Part shown: one piece after another, positions 25,037 through 33,419 of the stretch
Position numbering within the stretch: the first letter of the stretch is position 1
Layout: every line of letters starts with the position of its first letter
From: JAJKIP01 sp037200685
GTDB lineage: Bacteria > Bacteroidota > Bacteroidia > Chitinophagales > Chitinophagaceae
Direction of reading: 5' to 3'
DNA length: 64,000 nucleotides
Assembly: GCA_037200685.1 (NCBI GenBank)
Contig: JBBCIG010000016.1
Span: 62,001-126,000, forward strand
Program-made: the position numbers and the translations under genes
Notes under the pieces: model-generated
Databases searched by the model: none
What the model saw: the letters and a program-made list of their open reading frames with translations, nothing else
What the model was told of the DNA's origin: nothing

Positions 25037-25096
25037 GCATCTGAATTAGATTCCTCACTTGTCCCCGAAAATTATCGGGGCAGGCGGAATGACAAA
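25037..25096. repeat. Dispersed intergenic repeat with CCCCGAAAATTATCGGGG palindrome, copy 2
   Basis: Matches 14283-14355: GAAGCATCTGAATTAGATTCC, CTCACTTGTCCCCGA and GGCAGGCGGAATGACAAA. Only the loop side of the palindrome differs. Confidence 0.75.
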
Positions 25097-25100
25097 AGAA

Positions 25101-25580
25101 CTAATGCACTACTAAAATTCCTTTGGCCATTACATTAATTTCTTTTTCAGGTTGCGTGATGGCCGCAATTTCTTCTTTTGATTTTTTCGCATCTTCTGCA
25201 TAATGCTTCAAATCTTCAACAGAAGTAGTTTTTAATTTAACAGCCCCATCGATGACAATTGTTTTTCCTTTGATGGCAGTTGGCAGGAAGAAACCATAAT
25301 CTTTCATTTGTATAAACGCCGTGGTGGAATCATTGACCGCTACTTTAGCCCAGCATCCTTTTTTAGGGCATACGTCTAATACTTTCGCAGTGATCTTTGC
25401 ATCAAAAGACTGGTCATTATCTTTGGTCAGCTTAGCGGGAACTTCTGCGATGCTTATCGCATTTTCCGCATTTATTTTTTCTCCATAAAAATCACCGGGT
25501 TTTGCATCACCGGCGGGTGGTTGTGCATAGACTGCGGCAGCAAAGCCGATTGCTATAAATAAGGATGTTACTTTTCTCAT
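25101..25580 (-). CDS. DUF4920 domain protein, exported
   Basis: 159 residues with a signal peptide ending VYAQ. The DUF4920 core is FYGEKINAENAISIAEVPAKL, then KVLDVCPKKGCWAKVAVNDST and MKDYGFFLPTAIKGKTIVIDG. The CPKKGCW cysteine pair is a family mark and could bind a metal or form a disulfide in the periplasm (inference). The domain is OB-fold-like by prediction. It is 240 bp upstream of the DUF4198 gene with its own terminator between. Confidence 0.78.
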   Translation of the reverse strand: MRKVTSLFIAIGFAAAVYAQPPAGDAKPGDFYGEKINAENAISIAEVPAKLTKDNDQSFDAKITAKVLDVCPKKGCWAKVAVNDSTTAFIQMKDYGFFLPTAIKGKTIVIDGAVKLKTTSVEDLKHYAEDAKKSKEEIAAITQPEKEINVMAKGILVVH

Positions 25581-25634
25581 GATTATGTTTTTAGTATTTA
25601 CGAAGGCGTCAAAAATAATTTTTATCCGGCAATT

Positions 25635-26219
25635 TTATTCATTTATCCATTTTACTTTTTCTTCCAGCGGCGCTCTTTTACCGGCAGGTGACGGAACAGC
25701 GACATAACCGATATAAAAAAATCCCATCAGCCTGTCTTCTTCTCCTAATCCAAAAAATGATTTCGCTTTTTCTTTATAAGTTATACCTCCTGTTGTCCAG
25801 TAACCGCCTAAACCATAGGCCGTAACAGACAGGTAAATATTTTGCACGGCGCAGGCCACTGCGGCGATATCTTCTGTTTCTGGAATATTTTTATTGGGTG
25901 TTTTTTTCATGCCCAGTGCAATGACATGAGAGGCCATCAGCGGCTGGTTCTTTAATTTATTATAAGTGATCTCTTTAAAGTTTTCACCTGCTTCACTTTT
26001 ATACAATTCACTTTGAAAGTCGGCGAAAGTTTGCAAACCCTGGTCTGTAAAAACTGTAAATAGCCATGGTTCCGCTTTTCCATGGTTCGGCGCCCAGGTG
26101 GCATTGACTAAAATTTGCTGAATAATGTTATCATCAATTTTTCTTCCTGCTGCAAACTGGTCGGGGAAAACGGAGCGGCGACTGCGTATCAATTCATTTA
26201 AGGAACCGGGATCTGTCAT
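25635..26219 (-). CDS. Nitroreductase family protein
   Basis: 194 residues. An FMN-dependent NAD(P)H oxidoreductase of the small nitroreductase type (YdjA-like). Visible: LNELIRSRRSVFPDQF with the phosphate-binding arginines, ATWAPNHGKAEPWLFTVF, and ACAVQNIYLSVTAYGLGGYWTTG. ATG 26219 is preferred to TTG 26237. The substrate is unknown. It stands alone, with repeats upstream. Confidence 0.85.
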   Translation of the reverse strand: MTDPGSLNELIRSRRSVFPDQFAAGRKIDDNIIQQILVNATWAPNHGKAEPWLFTVFTDQGLQTFADFQSELYKSEAGENFKEITYNKLKNQPLMASHVIALGMKKTPNKNIPETEDIAAVACAVQNIYLSVTAYGLGGYWTTGGITYKEKAKSFFGLGEEDRLMGFFYIGYVAVPSPAGKRAPLEEKVKWINE

Positions 26220-26286
26220 TTGTAATTTTTTTTGCAAAAGTAAACGTTGGTGAAAGAAGATGAGGAAATCTCTTTATTGAGAAATT

Positions 26287-26345
26287 AAAGCCTCACCTAG
26301 CCTCTCCTAAAGGAGAGGAACAGCGCACAGCCCTTACTTTTAGAA
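26287..26345 (-). repeat. Module 2, copy without the inserted palindrome
   Basis: Reads CCTCACCTAGC directly joined to CTCTCCTAAAGGAGAG, then GAACAGCGCACAGCCCTT. This is the empty-site version of 61843-61920 and 49580-49660, where a CCTGCC...GGCAGG palindrome separates the two parts. Confidence 0.8.
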
Positions 26346-26375
26346 AAGTATTTATATAATAGAACTTTTCTAAAA

Positions 26376-26453
26376 TGCTGAGTAAAGAACAGGAAGATGA
26401 AGAGTGCGACGCAACAGGCGATGATAGTAGCAATACAGCCGGGAACATAAAAA
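26376..26453 (-). repeat. Module 1, copy 8
   Basis: Reverse: TGCTGAGTAAAGAACAGGAAG, then GAGTGCGACGCAACAGGCGATGATAGTAGCAATACAGCCGGG. Together with the module-2 copy at 26287 it makes a complete composite unit. Confidence 0.85.
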
Positions 26454-26529
26454 TCATTAAGAATTTCCCACAAAGGCACAAAGAACACAAAGAAAATTTC
26501 CGTGCTTCCGTGGCAACAAAAATTAATAC

Positions 26530-26856
26530 CTATTGAAACAATTTTATCATCGCCAGTGATTGCAATTCTGTGTCCGCAGTTTCGAGCATCTCGCTGAACT
26601 CTGTTAATTCCGTCATACTCAGCAAGAGCTTCATTCCTTCGCAGGGTGTGGGGATAGCGATGCAGCGCAGGGTTTTGTTTTGTGAGGGATGTTGTTCATC
26701 TTTTATTTTTTTCAGCCACCAGCGGAAGGATGCAAAATCTTCTTCGCCGAAGGTGAGCATGAGGTTGCCGTAACCAATCTGTAATTTTTCACATTCGGTA
26801 CAGCGCACAACATAGCCGGTTTTGTCTTCATGGTACAGGGTCTGGTAATTGCACAT
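26530..26856 (-). CDS. DUF6686 family protein
   Basis: 108 residues. Opens MCNYQTLYHEDKTGYVVRCTECEKLQIGYGN, a small CxxC-containing start (RCTECEK) seen in this Bacteroidota family, followed by FASFRWWLKKI. A zinc ribbon-like role is possible but the pair of cysteines is single. Function unknown. ATG 26856 (MCNYQTL) chosen over the longer frame from 26901. Confidence 0.68.
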   Translation of the reverse strand: MCNYQTLYHEDKTGYVVRCTECEKLQIGYGNLMLTFGEEDFASFRWWLKKIKDEQHPSQNKTLRCIAIPTPCEGMKLLLSMTELTEFSEMLETADTELQSLAMIKLFQ

Positions 26857-26971
26857 GGATTTTTCTTTTGGCAAAAGTGAGCGGGGTTTAAGAAAAAGCA
26901 TTACGAGATTGGTAACTTGGAGTTACGCAAGAAGGAAACTGACGATGAAGTGACAAACTGAAATGTGCGGA

Positions 26972-27295
26972 TCAGGCTGCGGTTTTTGTGAGATTTAACC
27001 CCACAAGGCCTATTGCAATTAAGATCATGGAAATGATTTGGATAGTGCTTAGCTTTTCATTTAAAAAGAATAAACCAACTAATGCAACGAGAATGGTGCT
27101 TACTCCCGCCCATATTGCATTGGCAGTACCGGCGGGTAATGTTTTGAGTGAAAGGGTGAGGAAAACAAAACTCAAAGCATAAGTAACAATGGCTATCGCT
27201 GTATATAGTTTATTATGAAAGCCTGATGAAAGTTTCATGCAGATGACCGCTGTACTTTCGGAAAGAATAGTGAGAAGAAGAAAGAGGTAGCCCAT
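26972..27295 (-). CDS. SMR-family small multidrug transporter
   Basis: 107 residues with four membrane helices. The conserved glutamate of the EmrE/SugE family is in the first helix (LLLTILSESTAVICMKLSSGF), and the NAIWAGVSTILVALVGLFFLNEKLS block fits helix 3. Exports cationic drugs or guanidinium in exchange for protons. The EmrE or SugE subtype cannot be fixed here. ATG 27295. Confidence 0.88.
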   Translation of the reverse strand: MGYLFLLLTILSESTAVICMKLSSGFHNKLYTAIAIVTYALSFVFLTLSLKTLPAGTANAIWAGVSTILVALVGLFFLNEKLSTIQIISMILIAIGLVGLNLTKTAA

Positions 27296-27341
27296 GGTGA
27301 TGAGTTTGTTGGTTAATTGTTCATGGTTGATGGCTTATATT

Positions 27342-27557
27342 TCATCCTGCTATTTGCCATTTACCCTTTGCATCTCTTGAATAAGAAAGGCCATTGCTCA
27401 TTTCGTGCAGTTCCAGACCATTCTTCACCGTTACTTTTTTTTCGTATACACGGATGCCGTTGTTCTCTCTTGTTAAATAGTTGATCAATGCGGGCATGGT
27501 TGCGGGTATATCGTGCAGCCATCTTTCGTCTTCTTCTTTTACAAATGCCTGGCTCAT
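27342..27557 (-). CDS. Small conserved-looking hypothetical protein
   Basis: 71 residues, soluble, with MSQAFVKEEDERWLHDIPATMPALINYLTRE followed by a short beta region VYEKKVTVKNGLELHEMSNGLSYSRD and ending GKWQIAG. The amino-acid composition and the ATG with clear stop look like a real gene, and the pattern is one I associate with a small Bacteroidota family, but I cannot name it. It sits between word-type repeats, 46 bp upstream of the SMR gene, and may be co-transcribed with it. Confidence 0.5.
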   Translation of the reverse strand: MSQAFVKEEDERWLHDIPATMPALINYLTRENNGIRVYEKKVTVKNGLELHEMSNGLSYSRDAKGKWQIAG

Positions 27558-27599
27558 GGGTTTTGTTTAGAAGTAATGTATTAAAAACTGTGCCGGGAT

Positions 27600-27680
27600 G
27601 GGTGGACAGTTCATTGTTCATGGTTGATGGTTCATGGTTTCCCGCTTGTTCCTTGTTTCTTGTTCCTTGTCCCTTTCCTT
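27600..27680. repeat. Low-complexity word repeat
   Basis: Strings of GTTCATGGTTGATGGTTCATGG and CTTGTTCCTTG units. Shorter pieces recur at 27310-27335 and 28558-28590 around the same genes. Confidence 0.5.
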
Positions 27681-27685
27681 GTTGG

Positions 27686-28552
27686 TTATTTCAAGGCGAG
27701 ACGGATAGCTGTCCAGTCGTGATCGGCCAGATCATTTTTCATGCTGGTGGTTAATTGGCCGTGTACTGCTTTGCCTACGGGCATTTGAGCATTTACTGAA
27801 GCAGCCTGGTCTAATACAAGGTTTACATCTTTTAATCCCAGCTTTAAACTGAAAGCCGCTGGCCGGTACACTTCTTTCAATAATATATTACTATAATTGA
27901 TATACACAGGGGCGTTAAATAATGTTTGAGTCATCATACTCATCCACGCTGTGGCATCTACGCCACTTTTTTGTGCAAGCTCTATTCCTTCCGCCATGGC
28001 TTCGATCGCCGCGATAATGATAAAATTGCTGCAAAGCTTGAGTGTATTGGCAGCAGCGGCTTCATTTCCAAATTCCCAAACACCTGCGGCGCCTGCTTGT
28101 ACTAATAATGGTTTGATGGTTTCTATTACTTTCTTTTCTCCTGATACAAGGAATTGAAGTTTGCCAGCTTTCGCCATTTCCGGGCGGCCCATAACGGGAG
28201 TGGCGATGTAATGATTTTTATATTGACCATGTATTGCGGCTAACTCATTTGCTGTTGCGGGCAGAATGGTACTAATGGAAACATGAATGCCGCCTTCTTT
28301 TAAATTAGCGGCAATACCATCTTCACCGGAAGTAATTTGTTTTAACGCCGCATCATCCGCTACTACGCTGAAAACAATATCACACTCCTCCGCCAGTTGG
28401 TTTATTGCACTGCAAAGCACGGCGCCTTTGTCAATTAATGATTGTGCTTTTGATGCGGTGCGGTTATAAACAAATAATTGTTTTGTATTCGTTAGTAAGT
28501 TTTCCGCGATGGGTGTTCCTAAATTGCCGAGGCCGATAAATCCGAGTTTCAT
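27686..28552 (-). CDS. NAD(P)-dependent 3-hydroxyisobutyrate dehydrogenase-like oxidoreductase
   Basis: 288 residues. N-terminal Rossmann loop GFIGLGNLGTPIAENLL, then the substrate region STILPATANELAA and the family's catalytic-lysine helix NTLKLCSNFI. Members reduce beta-hydroxyacids or succinic/glyoxylic semialdehyde; the substrate here is unclear. ATG 28552. It is 43 bp behind the old yellow enzyme gene, so likely one unit. Confidence 0.85.
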   Translation of the reverse strand: MKLGFIGLGNLGTPIAENLLTNTKQLFVYNRTASKAQSLIDKGAVLCSAINQLAEECDIVFSVVADDAALKQITSGEDGIAANLKEGGIHVSISTILPATANELAAIHGQYKNHYIATPVMGRPEMAKAGKLQFLVSGEKKVIETIKPLLVQAGAAGVWEFGNEAAAANTLKLCSNFIIIAAIEAMAEGIELAQKSGVDATAWMSMMTQTLFNAPVYINYSNILLKEVYRPAAFSLKLGLKDVNLVLDQAASVNAQMPVGKAVHGQLTTSMKNDLADHDWTAIRLALK

Positions 28553-28594
28553 GGTAAATAGTTAATAGTTCATTGTTGATGGTTCATAGTACGA

Positions 28595-29659
28595 CTACCT
28601 TTTTGCACGTTCGTATTGTACGGGCCAGGGTATGTCAACTTTTAATTCCTTTGCTGCATGTAATGGAAAGTATGGATCACGCAACATTTGACGTGCAAGA
28701 AAAATAAGGTCCGCTTGTTGCTCTTGCAAAACCTGTTCGGCTTCCTGTGCGGTGGTGATCAAACCAACGGCGCTGGTGAGCATGCCTGTTTCTTTTTTTA
28801 TTTTTTCTGAAAAGGGTACCTGGTATAATGGTGTTACCGGTATTTTTTGTAACGGTGATATACCACCCGAAGAACAATCCAACAAGTCAACGCCTTTGTC
28901 TTTTATAACTAACGCTAATTTGACGGAATCTTCGGCCGTCCAGCCGCCTTCTACCCAATCTGCGGATGAGATGCGCATGAATAGTGGTAAATCTTTATTC
29001 CATACTTCTCTTACTGCATGGATCACTTCAAGTACAATGCGTATCCTGTTTTCAAAACTTCCACCATATTCATCCGTACGCTGGTTGCTGATGGGCGACA
29101 TGAATTCATTTAATAAATAACCATGTGCTGCGTGTATTTCGATGATCTTGAAACCGGCCGTGGCGGCACGTACCGCTGCGGCTTTAAAATCATTGATCAA
29201 TTGTTGTGTCGCTTTTTTATCCATCGCCTGCGGGGCGGGTTCATCTTCTTTGAATGGAATGGCGCTGGGTGCGACTGTTTGCCATGCGCCTTCATTATCT
29301 GCTAATGCGTTGCCGCCTTTCCATGGAATGTGATGACTTGCTTTGCGGCCCGCATGTGCTAACTGTATACCGGGTACAGCCCCGTGTTTTTCTATAAATG
29401 AAGTAATGCGTTTGAGCATGCCGATCTGTTCATCTTTCCAGATGCCGAGATCGCCGGGTGATATTCTTCCTTCAGGTGATACGGATGTGGCTTCGGTGAA
29501 TACAATTCCCGCACCTCCTACTGCATGACTTCCTAAATGTACAAGGTGCCAGTCATTGGCGAAACCATCTTCGGCGGAGTATTGGCACATGGGGGAAACA
29601 ACGATGCGGTTTTTTATGGTGAGGCTTCTTAGCGTAAGGGGTTGGAATAGTAATGACAT
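28595..29659 (-). CDS. Old yellow enzyme family NADH:flavin oxidoreductase (YqjM/NamA type)
   Basis: 354 residues, an FMN ene-reductase. Cys25 in VVSPMCQYSAEDG and the HAGRKAS segment mark the YqjM (thermophilic-like) subclass. The remainder is a TIM barrel with EIHAAHGYLLNEFMSPISNQR and FLARQMLRDPYFP. Reduces activated double bonds, physiological substrate unknown. Paired with the downstream dehydrogenase gene. Confidence 0.9.
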   Translation of the reverse strand: MSLLFQPLTLRSLTIKNRIVVSPMCQYSAEDGFANDWHLVHLGSHAVGGAGIVFTEATSVSPEGRISPGDLGIWKDEQIGMLKRITSFIEKHGAVPGIQLAHAGRKASHHIPWKGGNALADNEGAWQTVAPSAIPFKEDEPAPQAMDKKATQQLINDFKAAAVRAATAGFKIIEIHAAHGYLLNEFMSPISNQRTDEYGGSFENRIRIVLEVIHAVREVWNKDLPLFMRISSADWVEGGWTAEDSVKLALVIKDKGVDLLDCSSGGISPLQKIPVTPLYQVPFSEKIKKETGMLTSAVGLITTAQEAEQVLQEQQADLIFLARQMLRDPYFPLHAAKELKVDIPWPVQYERAKR

Positions 29660-29752
29660 TTTTGTTTGTTGATAAGTGTATGTAACAACAAAGTAAGGAA
29701 AGTGTTGTGGGATTGGCGAAAAAGAGGCGCTGCCAGGTTCTTTTATTATATC

Positions 29753-30451
29753 CTAGCCCAGGCCAGCTTTCTTAAAAGCTGAAATAAATTTATCAATATA
29801 AAACTGTTTGCTTTTTGACTTATACTGCATAACATATCTTGGATGCTCAAGTGCAATTATACTTTTAAAGAATTTATTCTCTTCATTAATTTTCTCAATA
29901 AATTCCCTATTCTTCCCCGTCCCAAAACAGAAAGCCATTTCTGTACTAACTCCCATTGAAATTTGCTTTTTTAAGTTTTCTATTATAAAACGATATACTG
30001 CATTTGTCAACTCCCTGCTATCATAATAATTATAATTAATTTCTTTACCGTTTTTATTGTTAGTAAACCCAAGCGGGCAAACCGAATTGATATAAAAATG
30101 CTGGTAAAAATAGTTCGGCCCTCCAAAAGCATCAATTACATTATAGACAAATACAGAAGATGGTTCATGTTTCAGCTCTCCGTTAAATTCTATTTCGCAT
30201 TTCTCAATGAGCCTTTTGGGGTCAGTAAACGGAATACCTGTAATGCCTGCGCCAAACCTGCCCGGGTTGATTCCTAAAATCAGGTATCTCGGGTTATTAT
30301 CATTATAATACTTTTTGTAAAATTCAGATGATATCGATATAACATTTTTATTCTCTTTAAATGGGTTCATGATACTGATCCCACCTGGCAGTGCGCCGGA
30401 AAAATCAAGTTGTTTATTAAAAGCCACTATCCTATCCGCAAACGTTTTCAT
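29753..30451 (-). CDS. SMUG2-type uracil-DNA glycosylase family protein
   Basis: 232 residues. The motif LILGINPGRFGAGITGIPFTDP, followed by VYNVIDAFGG and ALEHPRYVMQY, matches the SMUG2 family (DUF4918). SMUG2 proteins remove damaged bases such as uracil or xanthine from DNA. ATG 30451 (MKTFADRIV) chosen over TTG 30469. The stretch upstream of it holds no repeat. Coding is AT-rich compared with neighbours. Confidence 0.83.
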   Translation of the reverse strand: MKTFADRIVAFNKQLDFSGALPGGISIMNPFKENKNVISISSEFYKKYYNDNNPRYLILGINPGRFGAGITGIPFTDPKRLIEKCEIEFNGELKHEPSSVFVYNVIDAFGGPNYFYQHFYINSVCPLGFTNNKNGKEINYNYYDSRELTNAVYRFIIENLKKQISMGVSTEMAFCFGTGKNREFIEKINEENKFFKSIIALEHPRYVMQYKSKSKQFYIDKFISAFKKAGLG

Positions 30452-30527
30452 TGAATATAATTTTTGCAACTGCTACAAGCTTTGGAGGCGATACCTGATG
30501 AATTATTACTTACGTTTATTGGGCTTT

Positions 30528-31649
30528 TTATTCGTTGAAAATATCAATGTATTTTTTGTACGTATACGTTTTGCCATACTTTACAGTTTCATCCAATAGT
30601 TTTAATATTTCGAGGCCAACAAATCTCTCAATTAATTTCATAGCGCCTGAGCGGCCGAATTGCATTGTTTTTACAACCATGGCGTTACTGGTGATCGGGT
30701 TTTTAAATAACTCCTGCAAAAACTTTACACCGCTGGTTGCTTCCCGTTTTCCCAACGCTTGTATCTTACGCATATCGGCTTCCCGTAACGCAGTTATTTT
30801 TTTAGAAGCTTCAATACTTTGGTTGGCTGTTTCTATTACACCATCAAGATAAAAGTGAAGCCATTCCTGTATTTTATTACTATGATAAGCATTCAGCTTA
30901 TCGTAATACAATTGCTGGTTCTTTTTAAAAAAGCTGCTTAAAAAAAGTACGGGCTTTTCCAATACGGTCCTTTCAAATAAAAAAAGGGTAATAAGTAATC
31001 TTCCTGTTCTGCCATTTCCATCCAAAAAGGGGTGAATGGTTTCAAATTGTGCATGCAATATTCCCGCCTGTAATACAGGCATCAGTGACCTGTCATGAAT
31101 AAATTTTTCAAGATCAACCAAGGCCGCTTTCATTTCTTCCACCGGCGGAGGAACAAAGGATGCGCTTTGTATGGTGGCGCCCCCGATCCAGTTTTGTGAT
31201 CTCCTGTATTCGCCCGGATCTGCAAAACGAGATGATCGTGCGCCTGCCATCAGTTCTTTATGAAGTTCCCGTATAAAACGCAGGGTAAAAGGAAAATCTT
31301 TGAGCCGGTTTGTTCCATATCGCAGGGCTTTAATATAAAATAAAATATCATCTGCGTCTGTTTCTTTTACATTTACACCAGCACTCATTTCCAATGCATC
31401 CATCATGGTGGCCCTTGTTCCTTCTATTTGCGCCGAACTGGTAGCATCTTTTACTACGTACATGCTTAAGAAAAAATCAGCGTCAGGCAATACATGTGTT
31501 ATCCCATCCAGTTTGCCGATAAGCCGCTCTGCATTAGCAGCTTTAGCTACTAATTCCGGGGGAAATGCCAGTAATTTTGCATCGGGAAAGGAATCGGGAA
31601 TAAATGCCCGGTATCCCTGGGCCTGTTTAACTAATTTTCCTATCGCCAT
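30528..31649 (-). CDS. Fic family protein (class II, self-inhibited)
   Basis: 373 residues. The catalytic Fic loop HPFLDGNGRTGR is at residues 206-217, complete for AMP transfer. The inhibitory motif SSAQIEG at residues 71-77 lies N-terminal, so this is class II, where a glutamate blocks the active site. A C-terminal winged-helix-like region (SNAMVVKTMQFGRSGAMKLIERFVGLEILKL) could bind DNA. Targets are unknown. ATG 31649. The upstream region carries repeated TGTTCA motifs around a TACATTTG box. Confidence 0.88.
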   Translation of the reverse strand: MAIGKLVKQAQGYRAFIPDSFPDAKLLAFPPELVAKAANAERLIGKLDGITHVLPDADFFLSMYVVKDATSSAQIEGTRATMMDALEMSAGVNVKETDADDILFYIKALRYGTNRLKDFPFTLRFIRELHKELMAGARSSRFADPGEYRRSQNWIGGATIQSASFVPPPVEEMKAALVDLEKFIHDRSLMPVLQAGILHAQFETIHPFLDGNGRTGRLLITLFLFERTVLEKPVLFLSSFFKKNQQLYYDKLNAYHSNKIQEWLHFYLDGVIETANQSIEASKKITALREADMRKIQALGKREATSGVKFLQELFKNPITSNAMVVKTMQFGRSGAMKLIERFVGLEILKLLDETVKYGKTYTYKKYIDIFNE

Positions 31650-31660
31650 AAACCTGAATT

Positions 31661-31731
31661 TTAGTGAACATTGAACTACCAAATGTATACTAAAATTCAA
31701 TTTGGTGAACATTTGATGAACAGATGTACAC
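31661..31731 (-). promoter_or_regulatory. Fic promoter with repeated TGTTCA motifs
   Basis: On the minus strand, TACATTTG (plus 31680-31687) fits the -7 box. GTGAACATT occurs at 31664-31672 and 31705-31713 on the plus strand, with a third, TGAACAGATG, at 31715. They flank the box and could be operator half-sites for autoregulation by the C-terminal domain (inference). Confidence 0.4.
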
Positions 31732-31916
31732 TAGATTTTATTTTCGCAGTTTCGGTAAGATTATTAATTAAACAAATAATCTGAGGAGTTCGTGATCTTT
31801 AAAATTTAAAATCAAACAATTTATTAAATCTTTCCCCGGGAGTAGTAATACCTAAAGATTATTTTTGGCCCCTTAAAATTATCATTGCATTTTTTTATTT
31901 ATCAAAAAAAACCACC

Positions 31917-32411
31917 ATGGCAAACTATTATCCTTTAGCCGCCAATAACGAATGGCACTACAAACAAAAAGATGGCAGCACTTATGTAAATAAAGTGACG
32001 GCAGCAAACGGTAACGAATTTTCCATGCACAACAGTGCGGCCAATACCGGCAGCATGGTAATAACCGATGGTAATAATTTTACAACCGATGCACTGGAGG
32101 CCGGCAATTTTCAAAAATGGATGGCCAATAACCTGCAACCGGGCGATACATGGGAAATAAAATTTAAAGCCAATGGCCTCGATTGCCTGCTGATCATGAC
32201 CGTGAAGGAAATGGGCGGCGATAAAGAAGTAGAAGGAAAGACATATAATAATGTACTGCTTATTGAAGCGGAGAATAAGATCATCATGAACGGAAACTTA
32301 ATGGCGTTGAATTTCTTTACTCAATATTATTATGCAGATGGGGTTGGGTTGATATTGACTACTTCTTCTGCGGGGGATAGTCATGCGCTGACGGGGTATA
32401 CGTTGAATTAG
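31917..32411 (+). CDS. Hypothetical protein
   Basis: 164 residues, no signal peptide. Opens MANYYPLAANNEWHYKQKDGSTYVNKV and ends in short beta strands. The pattern NEWHYKQ and FFTQYYYADGVGLI suggests a lipocalin-like or beta-sandwich fold resembling C-terminal parts of Bacteroidota lipoproteins, but I do not recognise a family. ATG 31917 lies after 'caaaaaaaaccacc', a weak ribosome site as usual in this phylum. Confidence 0.6.
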   Translation: MANYYPLAANNEWHYKQKDGSTYVNKVTAANGNEFSMHNSAANTGSMVITDGNNFTTDALEAGNFQKWMANNLQPGDTWEIKFKANGLDCLLIMTVKEMGGDKEVEGKTYNNVLLIEAENKIIMNGNLMALNFFTQYYYADGVGLILTTSSAGDSHALTGYTLN

Positions 32412-32429
32412 TTATAGGAATGATTTAGA

Positions 32430-32475
32430 ACACGGATGACACAGATGGGATAGATTTTCACGGATTTTTTAAACA
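32430..32475. repeat. Half of the AACACGGATG palindromic repeat
   Basis: GAACACGGATGACACAGATGG and TTTTCACGGATTT are the same words as the left arm of the repeat at 47184-47278. The right arm is missing here. Confidence 0.5.
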
Positions 32476-32483
32476 AAATGAAG

Positions 32484-32575
32484 TTTTTGGGAACACTAAG
32501 GCACCAGGGCACAAAAGTCACAAAGGTTCTTTTTACTATTTTCCTTCTTTGTGTCTCCGTGACTTTGTGGCTTGA
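32484..32575. repeat. 'Aaggcaccagggcacaaa' repeat, copy 1
   Basis: GGAACACTAAGGCACCAGGGCACAAAAGTCACAAAGG, then TTCTTTGTG and GTGGCTTG. The same string with small changes is at 34349-34425. Confidence 0.5.
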
Positions 32576-32598
32576 ATTGAAAAATTTTTATTGCTTCC

Positions 32599-33324
32599 TT
32601 ATTTTGCCACTGGTGTATTCACAGCAGCTTCCACAATAATCTTCGCAACTTTTTCCGGCTGGGAAACATATATGACATGGCTGCCTTTTATCTCAGTGAC
32701 CTTTGTATTGGAGCGATTATACATGCTGCGCTGAATGTCGGGATTGATACTTTTATCTTCCGTAGCTATGATGCCGTAAGCAGGTTTGGTTTTCCACGCA
32801 GCCTCTGTGATGTTTGTTGCAAATCCTTTAGCATAAAAAGCCACCTGTGAAGCATACATGAAATCAGCTTCTTCTTTGCTGAGGTCGGCACAGAAACCAG
32901 CATGGTATTTATCCTTTGCATAATAAACAATTCCTTTTTCATCGGGGGGCATCACGCCATTTTCCGCGGCAGGAGGAGCAGTCTGCAACCAATACAAGGC
33001 AGATTCGCCTTTGTCGGGTTGAAAAGCCGCGATATAAACCAGTGCGGCAACTTTTGGATGATTACCGGCTTCAGTTATTACAGCGCCACCCCATGAATGA
33101 CCGGCAAGAATAACCGGGCCATCCTGTTTGTCCAATATTACTTTGGTAGCAGCCACATCATCTTCTAAAGATGTAAGCGGGTTTTGAACGACGGTAACAT
33201 TGTAACCTTTTTTTGTAAGAATAGTGTAGAGGCCTTTGTAACCTGAACCATCTGCAAATGCGCCATGCACCAATACGATGTTTTTAATGTTTTGTGCTTC
33301 GGGAGTTAATGTTTGCTTTTCCAT
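32599..33324 (-). CDS. Alpha/beta hydrolase
   Basis: 241 residues. The oxyanion segment VLVHGAFADGSGYKGLY and the nucleophile elbow AGHSWGGAVITEAG (Ser as nucleophile) are clear, and IKGSHVIYVSQPE supplies the catalytic histidine. Resembles the salicylate-esterase/EstC-like group of hydrolases. Substrate unknown. ATG 33324. Downstream of the AraC gene by about 95 bp. Confidence 0.85.
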   Translation of the reverse strand: MEKQTLTPEAQNIKNIVLVHGAFADGSGYKGLYTILTKKGYNVTVVQNPLTSLEDDVAATKVILDKQDGPVILAGHSWGGAVITEAGNHPKVAALVYIAAFQPDKGESALYWLQTAPPAAENGVMPPDEKGIVYYAKDKYHAGFCADLSKEEADFMYASQVAFYAKGFATNITEAAWKTKPAYGIIATEDKSINPDIQRSMYNRSNTKVTEIKGSHVIYVSQPEKVAKIIVEAAVNTPVAK

Positions 33325-33419
33325 TTTGTTTATTTTATAATTTTTAATTGTGATTGACAAGACAAAGATGCCCCTTCTGAAGGGCCGGATCAGTGATGAT
33401 AATTCCCGAAAAATTGTAA

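Noticed and set aside
26293..26490. Two small minus-strand ORFs of 63-65 residues
   Set aside because: They cover repeat modules 1 and 2. The same residues (SKSKGC-LFLSF) appear from other copies of the repeat.
29700..29752. Shared string GGCGAAAAAGAGGCGCTG at 29715 and 34738 as a mobile end
   Set aside because: The match is only about 18 bp plus TTCTTTTATT nearby; too short to define an element, but it does weaken the case for the ORF start at 34732.
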